Shown: positions 1 through 8,359, counted from the stretch's first letter. The stretch: 64,000 nt of DNA from Oscillospiraceae bacterium (GCA_015065325.1 SVQO01000001.1:1-64000), one strand, 5' to 3'. Notes: generated from the sequence alone by a model not told the origin. A program made the numbers and translations.

Positions 1-584
1 CCTGATATATCCTCCAAATGGCAGCGGGGGACAACTCCGGCTTCAAAAGCATCCGCGATGACTCCCAAATAGTGATCCAGAACCTGCCGACGGGTCATTT
101 TCATCTTCTTAAAAATGTGGTAGTCACTGCAGCTGACCAAAATCCCCGTTTCCTTGATGTTCAGATCTCGAACCAAACGAAAATCCTCTTTATTGGCTCG
201 GATCCAACTGGTGATCTCGGGAAATTTCAAACCCAACTCCATACATTTTTCCAATGCTTGACGGTCTTTCTTGCTGTAAATAAAGAACTCCGTCTGACGG
301 ATAATACCGTAGGGACCGCCCAGTTTCGACAACAATTTGTAAATATTGACGATCTGTTCCACACTGTATGGTGCCATGGATTGCTGACCGTCCCGCAGAG
401 ACGTATCGGTGATCCATATTTCTTCCGGCATATTGATCGGCACTCGGCGGTGGTTAAATGCCACCTTGGGAGTGGTTCCGTAAGCATAAATATCCCTATA
501 CAGATTGGGTTCAGAAACATCTTGCAAGGAATATTTATATGATTTTTGTTCCAAAAGATTGGTTTTTCCGGATACTTCAAGCAT
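1..584 (-). CDS. HMGL-like acyltransferase (isopropylmalate/homocitrate synthase-type), partial at left edge
   Basis: Reading the minus strand from an ATG at 584 gives an uninterrupted frame of about 194 codons that leaves the window at base 1. The ATG is preceded by GGAGGG. Around residues 57-67 it reads WITDTSLRDGQQ, the start of the pyruvate-carboxyltransferase TIM barrel (DTTLRDGEQ in LeuA, homocitrate and citramalate synthases), and near the edge RCHLEDIS, where family members place another conserved strand. Family knowledge predicts condensation of an acyl-CoA with a 2-oxoacid, or a lyase reaction; the substrate cannot be told from this N-terminal third. The gene has a strong promoter overlapped by a perfect palindrome, so it is probably controlled by a dimeric repressor. 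Confidence 0.75.
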   Translation of the reverse strand, partial: MLEVSGKTNLLEQKSYKYSLQDVSEPNLYRDIYAYGTTPKVAFNHRRVPINMPEEIWITDTSLRDGQQSMAPYSVEQIVNIYKLLSKLGGPYGIIRQTEFFIYSKKDRQALEKCMELGLKFPEITSWIRANKEDFRLVRDLNIKETGILVSCSDYHIFKKMKMTRRQVLDHYLGVIADAFEAGVVPRCHLEDIS

Positions 585-611
585 AAAATGCCCTCCTTCA
601 TTATCTGCTGC

Positions 612-652
612 ATAATTGTATACAATTATACAATACAATTCCCATTTGTCAA
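612..652 (-). promoter_or_regulatory. Promoter with overlapping GntR-type palindromic operator
   Basis: On the minus strand TTGACA (652-647) and TATAAT (630-625) are 16 bp apart, a near-consensus housekeeping promoter for the HMGL-like gene at 584. Covering the -10 and presumed start is an 18-bp perfect palindrome, ATAATTGTATACAATTAT (612-629), whose core TTGTATACAA is of the GT-N-AC type bound by GntR-family regulators. Repression by blocking polymerase is the simple reading; the regulator is not in the window. Confidence 0.7.
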
Positions 653-727
653 TCCCTATTCAAAAATTTTTTGCGTTCATTGCAAATTATAATACAGTCA
701 CCGATCTTTTTTGTTTGTATAGGCAAT

Positions 728-771
728 GGGGCGCCGCCCCAAAACCCCGCTCGCTTTTTGAAAAAAGCGAG
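728..771. repeat. Intergenic inverted repeats
   Basis: Two adjacent inverted repeats: GGGGCGCCGCCCC (728-740) and CTCGCTTTTTG paired with AAAAAAGCGAG (750-771). They lie between the HMGL-like gene and the candidate RNA and encode nothing visible. They could be a terminator pair for upstream transcription or part of a dispersed intergenic repeat. Confidence 0.4.
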
Positions 772-786
772 GACAAAAACTTTTAC

Positions 787-815
787 TTGAAAAAGGAATA
801 AACCTATGTTATACT
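787..815 (+). promoter_or_regulatory. Promoter of candidate structured RNA
   Basis: TTGAAA (787-792), 17-bp spacer, TATACT (810-815). Transcription would begin near 822, right at the 5' arm of the long stem described next. The next coding start is more than 240 bases downstream, which favours a noncoding or leader transcript. Confidence 0.6.
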
Positions 816-820
816 TGACC

Positions 821-1044
821 TGTCACACAAAACTGAATAATGAACAAGTGTTACGCGAGAGCTCTCTGTTTTCCCGGAGGGTTTTGTCCTTTTTGCATAT
901 CAGTAAATATGGAATTGGTAAAAATGCAAATCCCACTTACTGGTCTGTGTGAAGGGATTCCCTCGCTACTTGTTAAGTTTTGTGTGACAACAATCGGGGT
1001 TTGCGTTTTTCGTGCGATAACTTCGGTTGTCGCACTTTTTTTAT
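821..1044 (+). ncRNA. Candidate structured RNA (free-standing or AbrB-gene leader) ending in a terminator
   Basis: The arms TGTCACACAAAACT (821-834) and AGTTTTGTGTGACA (976-989) pair perfectly. The pairing continues inward, past bulges, through ACAAGT and GCGAG on the left against CTCGC and ACTTGT on the right, enclosing about 120 nt with smaller hairpins (for example AGGGA/TCCCT near 952-962). It is followed by a perfect 10-bp hairpin with a TTCG loop and a T run (about 1011-1044). A promoter sits immediately upstream. The long rod with a roughly 170-nt body recalls 6S RNA in shape, but I could not match a 6S consensus. Because the terminator lies 27 bases before the AbrB-like gene it could also be an attenuator. 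This fills the otherwise gene-free stretch 585-1070. Confidence 0.5.
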
Positions 1045-1070
1045 TTTCTGGAATAAGACGAGGTTTTTTG

Positions 1071-1304
1071 ATGAAAAAGGAAATTGACAATCTGGGGCGG
1101 ATCGTGATCCCAAAATTTATTCGGGAGGATATGCAGTTGAGCAAGGATCCCTTCCTTTCCATCGAATATGATTCGGATCAAAAACAGATCGTTTTGAAGA
1201 AAGCCGTGCATACCTGCGCCGTCTGCGGTACAAGAGACGGTCTTTTGCAATGCGAAAATCTGTATCTTTGCAAAAAATGCTTGCAAAGCTTTGACAAGGC
1301 GTAA
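1071..1304 (+). CDS. AbrB/SpoVT-like small DNA-binding protein with C-terminal zinc ribbon
   Basis: A 77-residue protein starting at the ATG at 1071 after GACGAGG. The N-terminal half (MKKEIDNLGRIVIPKFIRED) is the swapped-hairpin AbrB DNA-binding fold. The C-terminal half carries two CxxC pairs (CAVC and CKKC), most simply a zinc ribbon. AbrB-family proteins are transition-state regulators that bind DNA as dimers or tetramers. It stands alone, with the structured RNA and its terminator upstream and a bidirectional terminator downstream. Longer in-frame starts exist upstream but would run through the RNA. Targets unknown. Confidence 0.8.
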   Translation: MKKEIDNLGRIVIPKFIREDMQLSKDPFLSIEYDSDQKQIVLKKAVHTCAVCGTRDGLLQCENLYLCKKCLQSFDKA

Positions 1305-1335
1305 AAAGAACGACTCAATCGAGTCGTTCTTTTTT
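1303..1335. terminator. Bidirectional terminator
   Basis: AAGAACGACTC, loop AATC, GAGTCGTTCTT, with an A run before and a T run after. It can end both the AbrB-like gene (+) and the convergent ceramidase-like gene (-). Confidence 0.85.
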
Positions 1336-1339
1336 GGGT

Positions 1340-2596
1340 TTATTTTTCGTAGAGCTCTGTGAGCATCTGCATATGGCGCTGGGCGATCTTTTCACCGGTA
1401 CCGCGGACGAAGTGGGTCTTTTTCACCTCGTAGCCACCGTTTTCCCAGCAGAAGGCAGCGGGAACGTAGCCCTGATAACCGTTGCTATATCCGCAAACGA
1501 AGGTCATACGGAAGGGGGATCCTTCTCTCACAGATCTGCCACAGGTATCGTGCCATTCCAGAGGAGCGGTTGCAAAGGCAATATCACCGATGGAAAGAAC
1601 GTTGAGATAAAGGGTCTCGCGGTCTGCGGTAGCGCCCATTCTTTGCATCCAGTCGGGATTTCTCAGTGCTACGAATTCATCCCGAAGGGAAGCAAATTTT
1701 CCAACGGAAACGGGGAAAGAGCTCTCCAGTGCCTTTTTGGTGTAGTAGTAAAGCTCCTTGCCCTTGCGCTTATACTGCACGTTGTTTTTCTCGCAAATAA
1801 TATGGGTGGAAGAAACCAGATTTCCGCATGCTCCCTGATGGTATGCAAAATGAACGTCCAGCTTTTCCTCCACGGTTTCGCGGAAGGGAGCGACCCAGTC
1901 GGGAGAAACCTGGGAGCGCTTTTCTCCTGCCAGATTGTTGGAGCAGGGGTGACACTGCCAGTTGACCATCAAAACGTCCTTCTTCCCTTCTCTGGCAAAG
2001 CGAATCACCTGAAGCGTGGTATCGGGCAAAGTCTCGTGACAGGCTTCATCGGGATCCTGAGGAACGGGCCAGTTGCCCAGATAAGAGCCGTCCTTCTTGC
2101 TGAGGTAGCGGCGCACGTAGTTGAGGCTTTGCGTATTGGATCTGCCGACGGTGGCAGTGGCGGGAGCAAGGTCGCGAAGTGCCTGCTCGGTAATGGCATC
2201 CAGCGCATCGTAAAAGCGAGGTCTGTATTCCTCGATCCCCGGAGCCTTGGGGGAATTGACGCTGGGGCCGGTGTGAGTATGAGTCGCCCCTAAAACGATA
2301 TGCTCGGGGGTAATGCCGTAACGCTCCTCGATACGCTCCAAAGCGATCTTTCCCGTGGCGTTATTGATCCCGACCACGTCGCAGGTATAAAAAAGGAACA
2401 CCTTTTCCCCGTCGGAAAGGGCGGTACAGGTCACGCAAATATCGTCCAGAATCTCGGTGGAAACGCGGACGTTTTCATTTCCCCAACCGGAAAGCCCCGT
2501 TCCCTCCACGGGATTTACCACTTTTCTGCAGTATCCTACCGAAAAGCCTTCTGGCAGAGAAATACCCATTTTTTTCAATTTTTCTGTCATTGTCAT
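1340..2596 (-). CDS. Neutral/alkaline ceramidase-like hydrolase (cytosolic paralog 1)
   Basis: 418 residues from the ATG at 2596 (AAAGGAG upstream); no signal peptide. It resembles the N-terminal domain family of neutral ceramidases (PF04734). It has the metal-binding block ATHTHTGPS, a second histidine in NWQCHPCS, a glutamate block PLEWHDTCG and a tyrosine-rich GYSNGYQGYVP segment followed by GGYEV. The region where true ceramidases carry the nucleophile serine (SNxGDVSPN) reads YHQGACGN here, so amide hydrolysis of ceramide should not be assumed. It is the last gene of a three-gene minus-strand operon with a sugar isomerase-like and a TIM-barrel protein, pointing to breakdown of a sugar conjugate. 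Four paralogs lie elsewhere in the window. Confidence 0.75.
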   Translation of the reverse strand: MTMTEKLKKMGISLPEGFSVGYCRKVVNPVEGTGLSGWGNENVRVSTEILDDICVTCTALSDGEKVFLFYTCDVVGINNATGKIALERIEERYGITPEHIVLGATHTHTGPSVNSPKAPGIEEYRPRFYDALDAITEQALRDLAPATATVGRSNTQSLNYVRRYLSKKDGSYLGNWPVPQDPDEACHETLPDTTLQVIRFAREGKKDVLMVNWQCHPCSNNLAGEKRSQVSPDWVAPFRETVEEKLDVHFAYHQGACGNLVSSTHIICEKNNVQYKRKGKELYYYTKKALESSFPVSVGKFASLRDEFVALRNPDWMQRMGATADRETLYLNVLSIGDIAFATAPLEWHDTCGRSVREGSPFRMTFVCGYSNGYQGYVPAAFCWENGGYEVKKTHFVRGTGEKIAQRHMQMLTELYEK

Positions 2597-2606
2597 TTTT
2601 CTCCTT

Positions 2607-3533
2607 TTACTTTTTTTCGATCTCTTCGGACCAGTAGCGGCCAATGCCTGCGATCAGCTTCAGAACCTGGGTGCGGACCGCGGACGGGAAGGTGGACATC
2701 ACGCGGAAGGTCTCAAAGGCAAGGGTGCCCGAATAGCCGATCTCCCGAAGCCCCTCTACGAGTCCCTTCCAGTCACAGACGTGCTCATCTGCATTGGAAA
2801 GGCAGGAATACGGAAGCAAATGCTGATCCTCGTGTCCGTTGTTGTCGTGGATATGGAGGATAGTCAGTCTCGGACCCATCGCTTTGACAAATTCCTTTAC
2901 GTTGCGGCCGGTCAGAGTGGCGTGTCCTACGTCAAAGCAAAAGCCGAAGTACTCTCCGCCCGCTTCTTCGTTGAGCAGATCGATCATTCTGACGGAATCG
3001 GCGGCATCGGTAAAGCGCCCCTCCACGATGCGTCCTGCTCTGCGGAGGAAGAGATTTTCCAGACAGATCTTGACCCCCTTATACTTTTGGATCACGGGGA
3101 TCAGACTGCGGTAAATTTTCAAATTCAGCTCCCACTCCCCTTCCTTGGTCTCAGCCTTGGTAGGATGGACCACAACGGCGGGACAGCCGAGAAATTCCGC
3201 TACGGCAAAGCATTTATCCAGCGCCATCATAATATGAGCGTTGACCTTATCCTGTCCCTCGTAATAAACGGGGAAGGGTGCGTGCATCTGGGTCACGGCA
3301 ACGCCCGTCTTTTCGGACGCTTCCTTCAACGGCGCATAATACTCCTGAAGCTCCTTAACGGATTTGTCGAAGATGGTGGGGAAAATTCCCTCCTCCACCA
3401 GCCGAGCGGTCTTCATACTGGTATCGATATTCAGATCGATGGCATCAAAGCCACATTCCTTAATATAGGTAAGCGACCCCATGGGATCTGCCTTATCGTA
3501 CCAACGGGCAGTTTGTACTCCGATTTTCAGCAT
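2607..3533 (-). CDS. Sugar phosphate isomerase/epimerase-family TIM barrel
   Basis: 308 residues, start ATG at 3533 with GGAGAG upstream, four bases after the preceding gene. Features of the xylose isomerase-like AP_endonuc_2 family: N-terminal MLKIGVQTARW, a glutamate strand (KICLENLF), the metal-type FCFDVGHATLTG, HIHDNNGHEDQH and a final FETFR. These acidic and histidine residues form the usual divalent-metal site. Members isomerise or epimerise sugars, inositols or hydroxypyruvate. In this operon it likely processes the product of its neighbours. The exact substrate is unknown. Confidence 0.85.
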   Translation of the reverse strand: MLKIGVQTARWYDKADPMGSLTYIKECGFDAIDLNIDTSMKTARLVEEGIFPTIFDKSVKELQEYYAPLKEASEKTGVAVTQMHAPFPVYYEGQDKVNAHIMMALDKCFAVAEFLGCPAVVVHPTKAETKEGEWELNLKIYRSLIPVIQKYKGVKICLENLFLRRAGRIVEGRFTDAADSVRMIDLLNEEAGGEYFGFCFDVGHATLTGRNVKEFVKAMGPRLTILHIHDNNGHEDQHLLPYSCLSNADEHVCDWKGLVEGLREIGYSGTLAFETFRVMSTFPSAVRTQVLKLIAGIGRYWSEEIEKK

Positions 3534-3537
3534 TTTC

Positions 3538-4860
3538 TCAACTCTCCTTTTTTTCTTTCTTCGCAACGTCCTTTTCCAGATAATACTCCAGCAGATACTG
3601 CTCCTTTTCGACGGGCTGAATGCGGTAAAGGGCAATGCTTCCCGCACTCAGATGACCGAAGATCTTTTGCGTCCCGTCAGCCTCGTAATGCTCCAGACCG
3701 TCCTTTTCGCTGACCTTGTAAATACAGGCAGGCTCCTTCAGCTTCAAGCAGTAGTGATTTTCCATACGGTAATCGCGGTTCAGTACCATCAGGTACTTGT
3801 GTCCGTAAGCGTCGGAAAGCTCGGAAACGGATATGCGGTGCGGAAGCTCTCCGGTCAAAAGTTCGCTTTCCGAGAAGGGGCAGGCAACGGCGCTCCACTC
3901 TTTTGCGTACTTGGTCAAATTCTCAACGCTCGGATCGTGGAGCACGCGATGACACTCCAGCGCCATCAAGGTATTACCGAGTTTGGCGGTTTCCTCGTTC
4001 AGTTTCTTTTGCTCCTCGAAGAATACGCCCTTTCCGCCGGTAGCGGGATCCACGTAGCCATCGAATTCCACGTAAGCGGAGATCTGCTTGGCACCGTGAA
4101 GCAACGCCGCGTTTGCCATCATACGGGAAGCGGTAAAGGTGTAGCGATCAAAGCTTGGCTTATAAAACAGCTGATGCCCCTGATAATAGAACCAGAGAGG
4201 AGCACCGATGCGTTTTGCCGCGCGGCGGGCAACCTCGAAGTAGTACCAGAAATTCGCCTTATCCAGCTGGTCGGCAGCTTCCAAGGTCTGTCCGATATTA
4301 CCGAAGGGGTAAATATCAAAGGAAAGCTGTGCGGGGGAAACCTCGTCTGCCAGGGTATCCACGTAATAGGGCTTGGCGGCGGCAACGGTATAGGGTAAAA
4401 GGTGGGGGCATTCACGCTCCATCAGCTCGATCAGCTCCCGCGTTACCTTGCGCTGTTCCTCGTTGGTAGGCTCGTCGTAAACGTAATAGCTTGAAATACA
4501 GCTCCAAGCCTTAGTATCACGGATCGTACCGAGCAGGTCGTTATCCTCGTTCAAAAACTTTTTGGTGAAGCCCATTCCGCCGAATCTGCGGAGATTCTGA
4601 TAGGATACCTTGGCGCCAAGACGCTCGGCGGTCCGCAGGATCTCCATTCCCTCCTCGGGGCTTGCCCACAGCATTTCCAGAAGGTTAAAGCCTGCCTCCA
4701 CTGCCGTTTCCACTCCGCGGCGCGTTTTTTCCATATTTTTTTCATCCCGTACCTCCAGACCCGTGGGACCGGGATTGGATACCGCGAGAATGAAATTGTC
4801 CTGCTTCCATTTCCGTTCGGGGTTTCCGATGGGATAGCGGGCAAACATTTTTCTGTTCAT
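3538..4860 (-). CDS. Putative TIM-barrel glycoside hydrolase-like protein
   Basis: 440 residues, first gene of the operon running down to 1340, with a promoter at 4923-4895. No signal peptide. The segment YYVYDEPTNEEQ and many aromatic residues (FWYYFEVARRAAK, PLWFYYQGHQLFY) look like a clan-A type (beta/alpha)8 barrel with an Asp-Glu at the end of a strand, and the C-terminal 100 residues look like a beta-sandwich. I cannot assign a GH family. The neighbours (isomerase, ceramidase-like hydrolase) suggest work on an oligosaccharide or glycoconjugate inside the cell. Confidence 0.55.
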   Translation of the reverse strand: MNRKMFARYPIGNPERKWKQDNFILAVSNPGPTGLEVRDEKNMEKTRRGVETAVEAGFNLLEMLWASPEEGMEILRTAERLGAKVSYQNLRRFGGMGFTKKFLNEDNDLLGTIRDTKAWSCISSYYVYDEPTNEEQRKVTRELIELMERECPHLLPYTVAAAKPYYVDTLADEVSPAQLSFDIYPFGNIGQTLEAADQLDKANFWYYFEVARRAAKRIGAPLWFYYQGHQLFYKPSFDRYTFTASRMMANAALLHGAKQISAYVEFDGYVDPATGGKGVFFEEQKKLNEETAKLGNTLMALECHRVLHDPSVENLTKYAKEWSAVACPFSESELLTGELPHRISVSELSDAYGHKYLMVLNRDYRMENHYCLKLKEPACIYKVSEKDGLEHYEADGTQKIFGHLSAGSIALYRIQPVEKEQYLLEYYLEKDVAKKEKKES

Positions 4861-4894
4861 AGCAAAAGATCCTTTCTTAATACTCTACATACCA

Positions 4895-4923
4895 ATGATA
4901 TCAAAGAAAGACGGCTTCTTCAA
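4895..4923 (-). promoter_or_regulatory. Promoter of the 4860-to-1340 operon
   Basis: Minus-strand TTGAAG (4923-4918), 17-bp spacer, TATCAT (4900-4895), about 35 bp before the ATG at 4860. Confidence 0.6.
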
Positions 4924-4965
4924 GCATTTTGGGCGAATTATTAAAAAATATTTACCCATCTCCCC

Positions 4966-4993
4966 TTGAAAAAAGCAACGGGCTTGATATAAT
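4966..4993 (+). promoter_or_regulatory. Promoter of the phosphoesterase-dockerin gene
   Basis: TTGAAA (4966-4971), 16-bp spacer, TATAAT (4988-4993), with CGGAGGA and ATG at 5031 downstream. It is divergent from the operon promoter at 4895-4923. Confidence 0.65.
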
Positions 4994-5030
4994 AAATTAC
5001 ATCGTTTTTCAAATTCGGAGGACTATTGCA

Positions 5031-7397
5031 ATGCACTTTTTCCGACGTGTTTTCTCGGGACTTCTCTCCTCAATTCTGATTCTCGGGCTTGTTCCGATCG
5101 ATCATACCGCCTTTGCCGCGGGAAGCAAGGCTTCCGTCTCCGTAGTCTTTACGGGGGATGAGGCACTTCTTGCGGGATTTGCGCAAAGCGAGATCACGGT
5201 CACTCCCGGAAGTGAGACCGCAACCGACGGTTATTTTTTGATCTACTATACCGACTCCAACGGGGTCTTACCGGACTATGACCAAGTACTTTTCATTCGG
5301 GTCAACGGCAAAAATGCAGTGAAGGGCACTGTCAGCGACGGTCGTATGCTTCCGCCGGAGGCAACGGGAATCGCCGTATTTGAAAGCGACACTCATTTTT
5401 CTGAAACAACTCCCGATATCAAAAACGCCATTGCCACCGCCGCCTTTCCTTCCGAAAAGCTGGTCGGCAGTTTAGGGGAAGCAGAGTTTTCCTTCGGTGC
5501 ACTTTCCGATACGCACATGAATTACGAGCAGCACAACCGCGGTGCCTACGCCAAGCTCGCTTATGCACTGAATTTTTACGCAGAAAAAAATATGGATCTG
5601 GTGCTCATTGCCGGTGACGTCACAGGTGACCGCGGAGAGAGCCCCGATCTGGAGGCTCAGTACGAGAAGCATCTTGAGATCCTGGCGGACTCGGACTTTC
5701 CCGCCGAGAAGGTTTACGAGGCCATCGGCAACCACGGCAACACCCCCGCGGATGCTCCGCTTCTGGATCGGTATTTGGGCGGCACGGATGAAATCCATCC
5801 CTTTACGAATTCTCCTTATTTTCATCTTTTGGTTCCCGGGAAAGCAGGCGCAAGAGACAATCTGTTTATCTTTATGGCACAAGAGATCCAAAAGCCGGGA
5901 GACAGTGCGAAATACGATAACTTTTCCAAGGCTCAGATCGATTGGCTGGAAGGACTGTTAACCCGGTACGGCGAGACCGAGACCAATATCTTCATCCTCG
6001 AGCACGCTCCCTTTCTCAATCGGGGTGCAGGCGATATCCCCAACGGTGGCTACACCGCCTGCATTACCCTGAAGGACGAATATGCCCAGACTATGCGCTT
6101 TTACGAGCTTTTAAAGACCTACAAGGACGCGGTGGTACTTTCGGGTCATACCCACGTCAGCTTTTACGAGGACGCCAACTACTCCAGTGAAAACGGAACC
6201 CTTGCCAGAACCGTGCACATCGGCTCCGGCAGCCAGCCCTGCGGATACGGAACGGGCTCCTCTCTCGTAAGAAGCTACGACGGAAGAAAAAGCGTAACGC
6301 CCGAATACGGAAGTGAGGGCTATACGGTTCAGATCTATTCGGACAAGATCGTTTTCATCGGATACAATTTCTCCACAGGCAAAAAGATCCCCGCCGCCTG
6401 TCTTCTTCTGCCCGTAAAGACTTCGGAGGAAAGCGAGCCCGAGGAGAAAGAGGATTTTGCGGGAGCGGGTACCCGCTCCGATCCCTATCGGATCGAAACC
6501 GCCGCAGACTTTAAGCGCTTCACCGACGGCTTTAACGGCTCGTCCTCCTCTAAGGAAAGCGAAATGTACGGCTACGGATCCTACTATCTGCAAACCGCCG
6601 ATCTGGATATGACAGACGTCAGCGGTTACAGCGGCACCGTTGCCAACGGCAATCAAAAATGCTTTTTTGCCGGCTTCTATGACGGAGGAGGTCATACCCT
6701 CCGCGTCAATATCAACGATACGGTTCAGCGCTCCGTATTCCCTTATGTGTACGGAACGGTCTGCAACCTGAAGATTCAGGGCAGTATCACCTCCGAAACC
6801 AGCGCACAGCCCGTCCGCACCCTTTACGGAAATCTGATAAACTGTATTTTTGATCTGGACCTTTCCGCAAAATATGCAAACGGAATCCTCTATTCCAATT
6901 ACGGAAAGGTTTATAACGTCTTTGCCTCGGGCACTCTTTCGGGAAGCAAGCCGCGAGCCGTTTGCAACAACGACTCCTCCACGGATTATCACAACGTCTT
7001 CCACTACTTTACCGTAGACTCCTCCCCGATTGCAGACGACTACGGAACGCAAAGTCGCGATCTTCTCACCGTTGCAACTGCCTTTAACGAGCGTAAAAGC
7101 GCAGCCTTTACCAAAGCGGAAAGCACACTGGGTGGAATGAAAATGCTTTGTGTCGTTGAAAACGGCGATGCACTGTGCTTTTCCTCCGATACGGCGCTGC
7201 CCGGTGATCTGGACAAAAACGGTATGGTATCCATTGACGATGCCATTTACCTTTTGTTCTACGCCAATTTTCCCTCTGCTTATCCCATTGAGCAGGAGGT
7301 GGATTACGATAAAAGCGGCAAGGTGGATCAGGACGACGCGATTTACCTTCTCTTTTACACCAATTTTCCCGAAAGCTACCCCTTGAATAAGCAATAA
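5031..7397 (+). CDS. Secreted calcineurin-like phosphoesterase with C-terminal dockerin
   Basis: 788 residues from the ATG at 5031 (CGGAGGA upstream). The N-terminus (FFRRVFSGLLSSILILGL, then AFAAG) is a Sec signal peptide. Metallophosphoesterase motifs follow in order: LSDTH (about residue 157), AGDVTGD (about 194), GNHGNT (about 233), EHAPF (about 322), SGHTH (about 370), the complete dimetal site. Residues around 478-680 begin GTRSDPYRI and resemble a beta-helical GLUG-type region. The last 65 residues are a two-repeat type I dockerin with DLDKNGMVSIDDAIYLLF and DYDKSGKVDQDDAIYLLF. The protein is expected outside the cell, docked to a cohesin. The phosphate ester substrate is unknown. Confidence 0.85.
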   Translation: MHFFRRVFSGLLSSILILGLVPIDHTAFAAGSKASVSVVFTGDEALLAGFAQSEITVTPGSETATDGYFLIYYTDSNGVLPDYDQVLFIRVNGKNAVKGTVSDGRMLPPEATGIAVFESDTHFSETTPDIKNAIATAAFPSEKLVGSLGEAEFSFGALSDTHMNYEQHNRGAYAKLAYALNFYAEKNMDLVLIAGDVTGDRGESPDLEAQYEKHLEILADSDFPAEKVYEAIGNHGNTPADAPLLDRYLGGTDEIHPFTNSPYFHLLVPGKAGARDNLFIFMAQEIQKPGDSAKYDNFSKAQIDWLEGLLTRYGETETNIFILEHAPFLNRGAGDIPNGGYTACITLKDEYAQTMRFYELLKTYKDAVVLSGHTHVSFYEDANYSSENGTLARTVHIGSGSQPCGYGTGSSLVRSYDGRKSVTPEYGSEGYTVQIYSDKIVFIGYNFSTGKKIPAACLLLPVKTSEESEPEEKEDFAGAGTRSDPYRIETAADFKRFTDGFNGSSSSKESEMYGYGSYYLQTADLDMTDVSGYSGTVANGNQKCFFAGFYDGGGHTLRVNINDTVQRSVFPYVYGTVCNLKIQGSITSETSAQPVRTLYGNLINCIFDLDLSAKYANGILYSNYGKVYNVFASGTLSGSKPRAVCNNDSSTDYHNVFHYFTVDSSPIADDYGTQSRDLLTVATAFNERKSAAFTKAESTLGGMKMLCVVENGDALCFSSDTALPGDLDKNGMVSIDDAIYLLFYANFPSAYPIEQEVDYDKSGKVDQDDAIYLLFYTNFPESYPLNKQ

Positions 7398-7415
7398 CCC
7401 TCGGGAGTAAATGCT

Positions 7416-8252
7416 ATGATCATCGATTTTCATACCCATACCTTCCCCGACGCCATTGCGGAAAAGACGGTGGCAAAGCTGGCGGAAAAGAGCCGTTCCC
7501 GCGCCTTTACCACAGGCACGGAAGGCGCTTTGAAGGCCTCTATGCTTGCATCCGGTATTTGCCGATCCGTGGTACTTCCCGTTGCCACAAACCCGGAAAA
7601 GCTGCACAAAATAAACGATCTTTCCATTGAAAAAAACGGTAAGGATGGATTGATCTTTTTCGGATGCGTTCACCCCGACGCCCAAAACTCCCTTGAGGAG
7701 ATCAAAAGACTTGCGGATGCAGGTGTACGGGGTATCAAGATCCATCCCGTTTATCAAGGCGTAAATGCAGACGATCCCCGTTACCTGAGAATTCTGGAAA
7801 AGGCGGGTGAGGAAGGGCTTTGCGTGGTGGCGCACGCGGGAGACGACATCGGCTTTCCCGGTGCCCGGCAATCCTCCCCCGAAAAATTTGCCCGCGCACT
7901 CAGTGAGGTGGGCAAGGTGAAGCTGATTCTTGCCCATATGGGCGGATGGAAAAAATGGGATCGGGTGGAGCCGCTGTTTGCCCATACCTCGGTTATGCTG
8001 GACACCTCCTTTTCTCTGGGACAGATCCCCTATTCGGAGGAAGGAATTCCCGAGGAGGAAAAGCAGCTTCTTACCGAGAACGCCTTTTGCGACCTTGTAC
8101 GCGCCCTGGGTGCTGACAGGATCCTCTTTGGCACGGACAGCCCCTGGTCGGGGCAAAAGGAAAGCCTGCGTGCTCTGAGCACACTCCCCCTCACCGAAGA
8201 AGAAAAAGCCTTGATTCTCGGAAAAAATGCGGAAAAGCTATTGCATCCGTAA
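7416..8252 (+). CDS. Amidohydrolase-2 family metal-dependent hydrolase
   Basis: 278 residues, 18 bases after the phosphoesterase, likely the same transcript. It starts MIIDFHTHTFPD (the HxH metal pair), then has GVRGIKIHPVYQG, a histidine strand VVAHAGDD, ILAHMGG, and ends with FGTDSPWSG, the catalytic aspartate strand. This is the TIM-barrel layout of PF04909 (decarboxylases, lactonases and related hydrolases). No signal peptide, so cytosolic. The substrate cannot be read from the sequence. Confidence 0.8.
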   Translation: MIIDFHTHTFPDAIAEKTVAKLAEKSRSRAFTTGTEGALKASMLASGICRSVVLPVATNPEKLHKINDLSIEKNGKDGLIFFGCVHPDAQNSLEEIKRLADAGVRGIKIHPVYQGVNADDPRYLRILEKAGEEGLCVVAHAGDDIGFPGARQSSPEKFARALSEVGKVKLILAHMGGWKKWDRVEPLFAHTSVMLDTSFSLGQIPYSEEGIPEEEKQLLTENAFCDLVRALGADRILFGTDSPWSGQKESLRALSTLPLTEEEKALILGKNAEKLLHP

Positions 8253-8298
8253 AGTGAAAAAAATGGCGGAAAAGCAACGATTTTTACGGGTTTAAGCC

Positions 8299-8327
8299 TT
8301 TACAAGAAAATGAAGAATCGCTACAAT
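8299..8327 (+). promoter_or_regulatory. Promoter of the DUF4091 gene
   Basis: TTTACA (8299-8304), 17-bp spacer, TACAAT (8322-8327), followed by AAAGGAG and ATG at 8360. Confidence 0.6.
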
Positions 8328-8359
8328 GTAAGAAAGAACGTAATAAAAGGAGTTTTTTT

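Noticed and set aside
18-542. 174-codon plus-strand frame at the left edge
   Set aside because: Antisense shadow of the HMGL-like gene, which has a promoter, RBS and the DTSLRDGQQ motif on the minus strand.
821-990. Calling the structured RNA as 6S, SRP or tmRNA outright
   Set aside because: The rod shape fits 6S loosely, but I could not match conserved sequence; SRP tetraloop and tmRNA tag motifs are absent.
840-1070. In-frame N-terminal extension of the AbrB-like protein to 840
   Set aside because: It would translate through the long RNA stem and the intrinsic terminator; the ATG at 1071 has its own RBS and gives the standard family length.
6111-8156. Long open frame on the minus strand (about 680 codons) across the phosphoesterase and amidohydrolase genes
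   Set aside because: Antisense to two clearly recognisable plus-strand genes, low-complexity Gly/Val/Arg composition, no RBS or domain. A codon-bias shadow.
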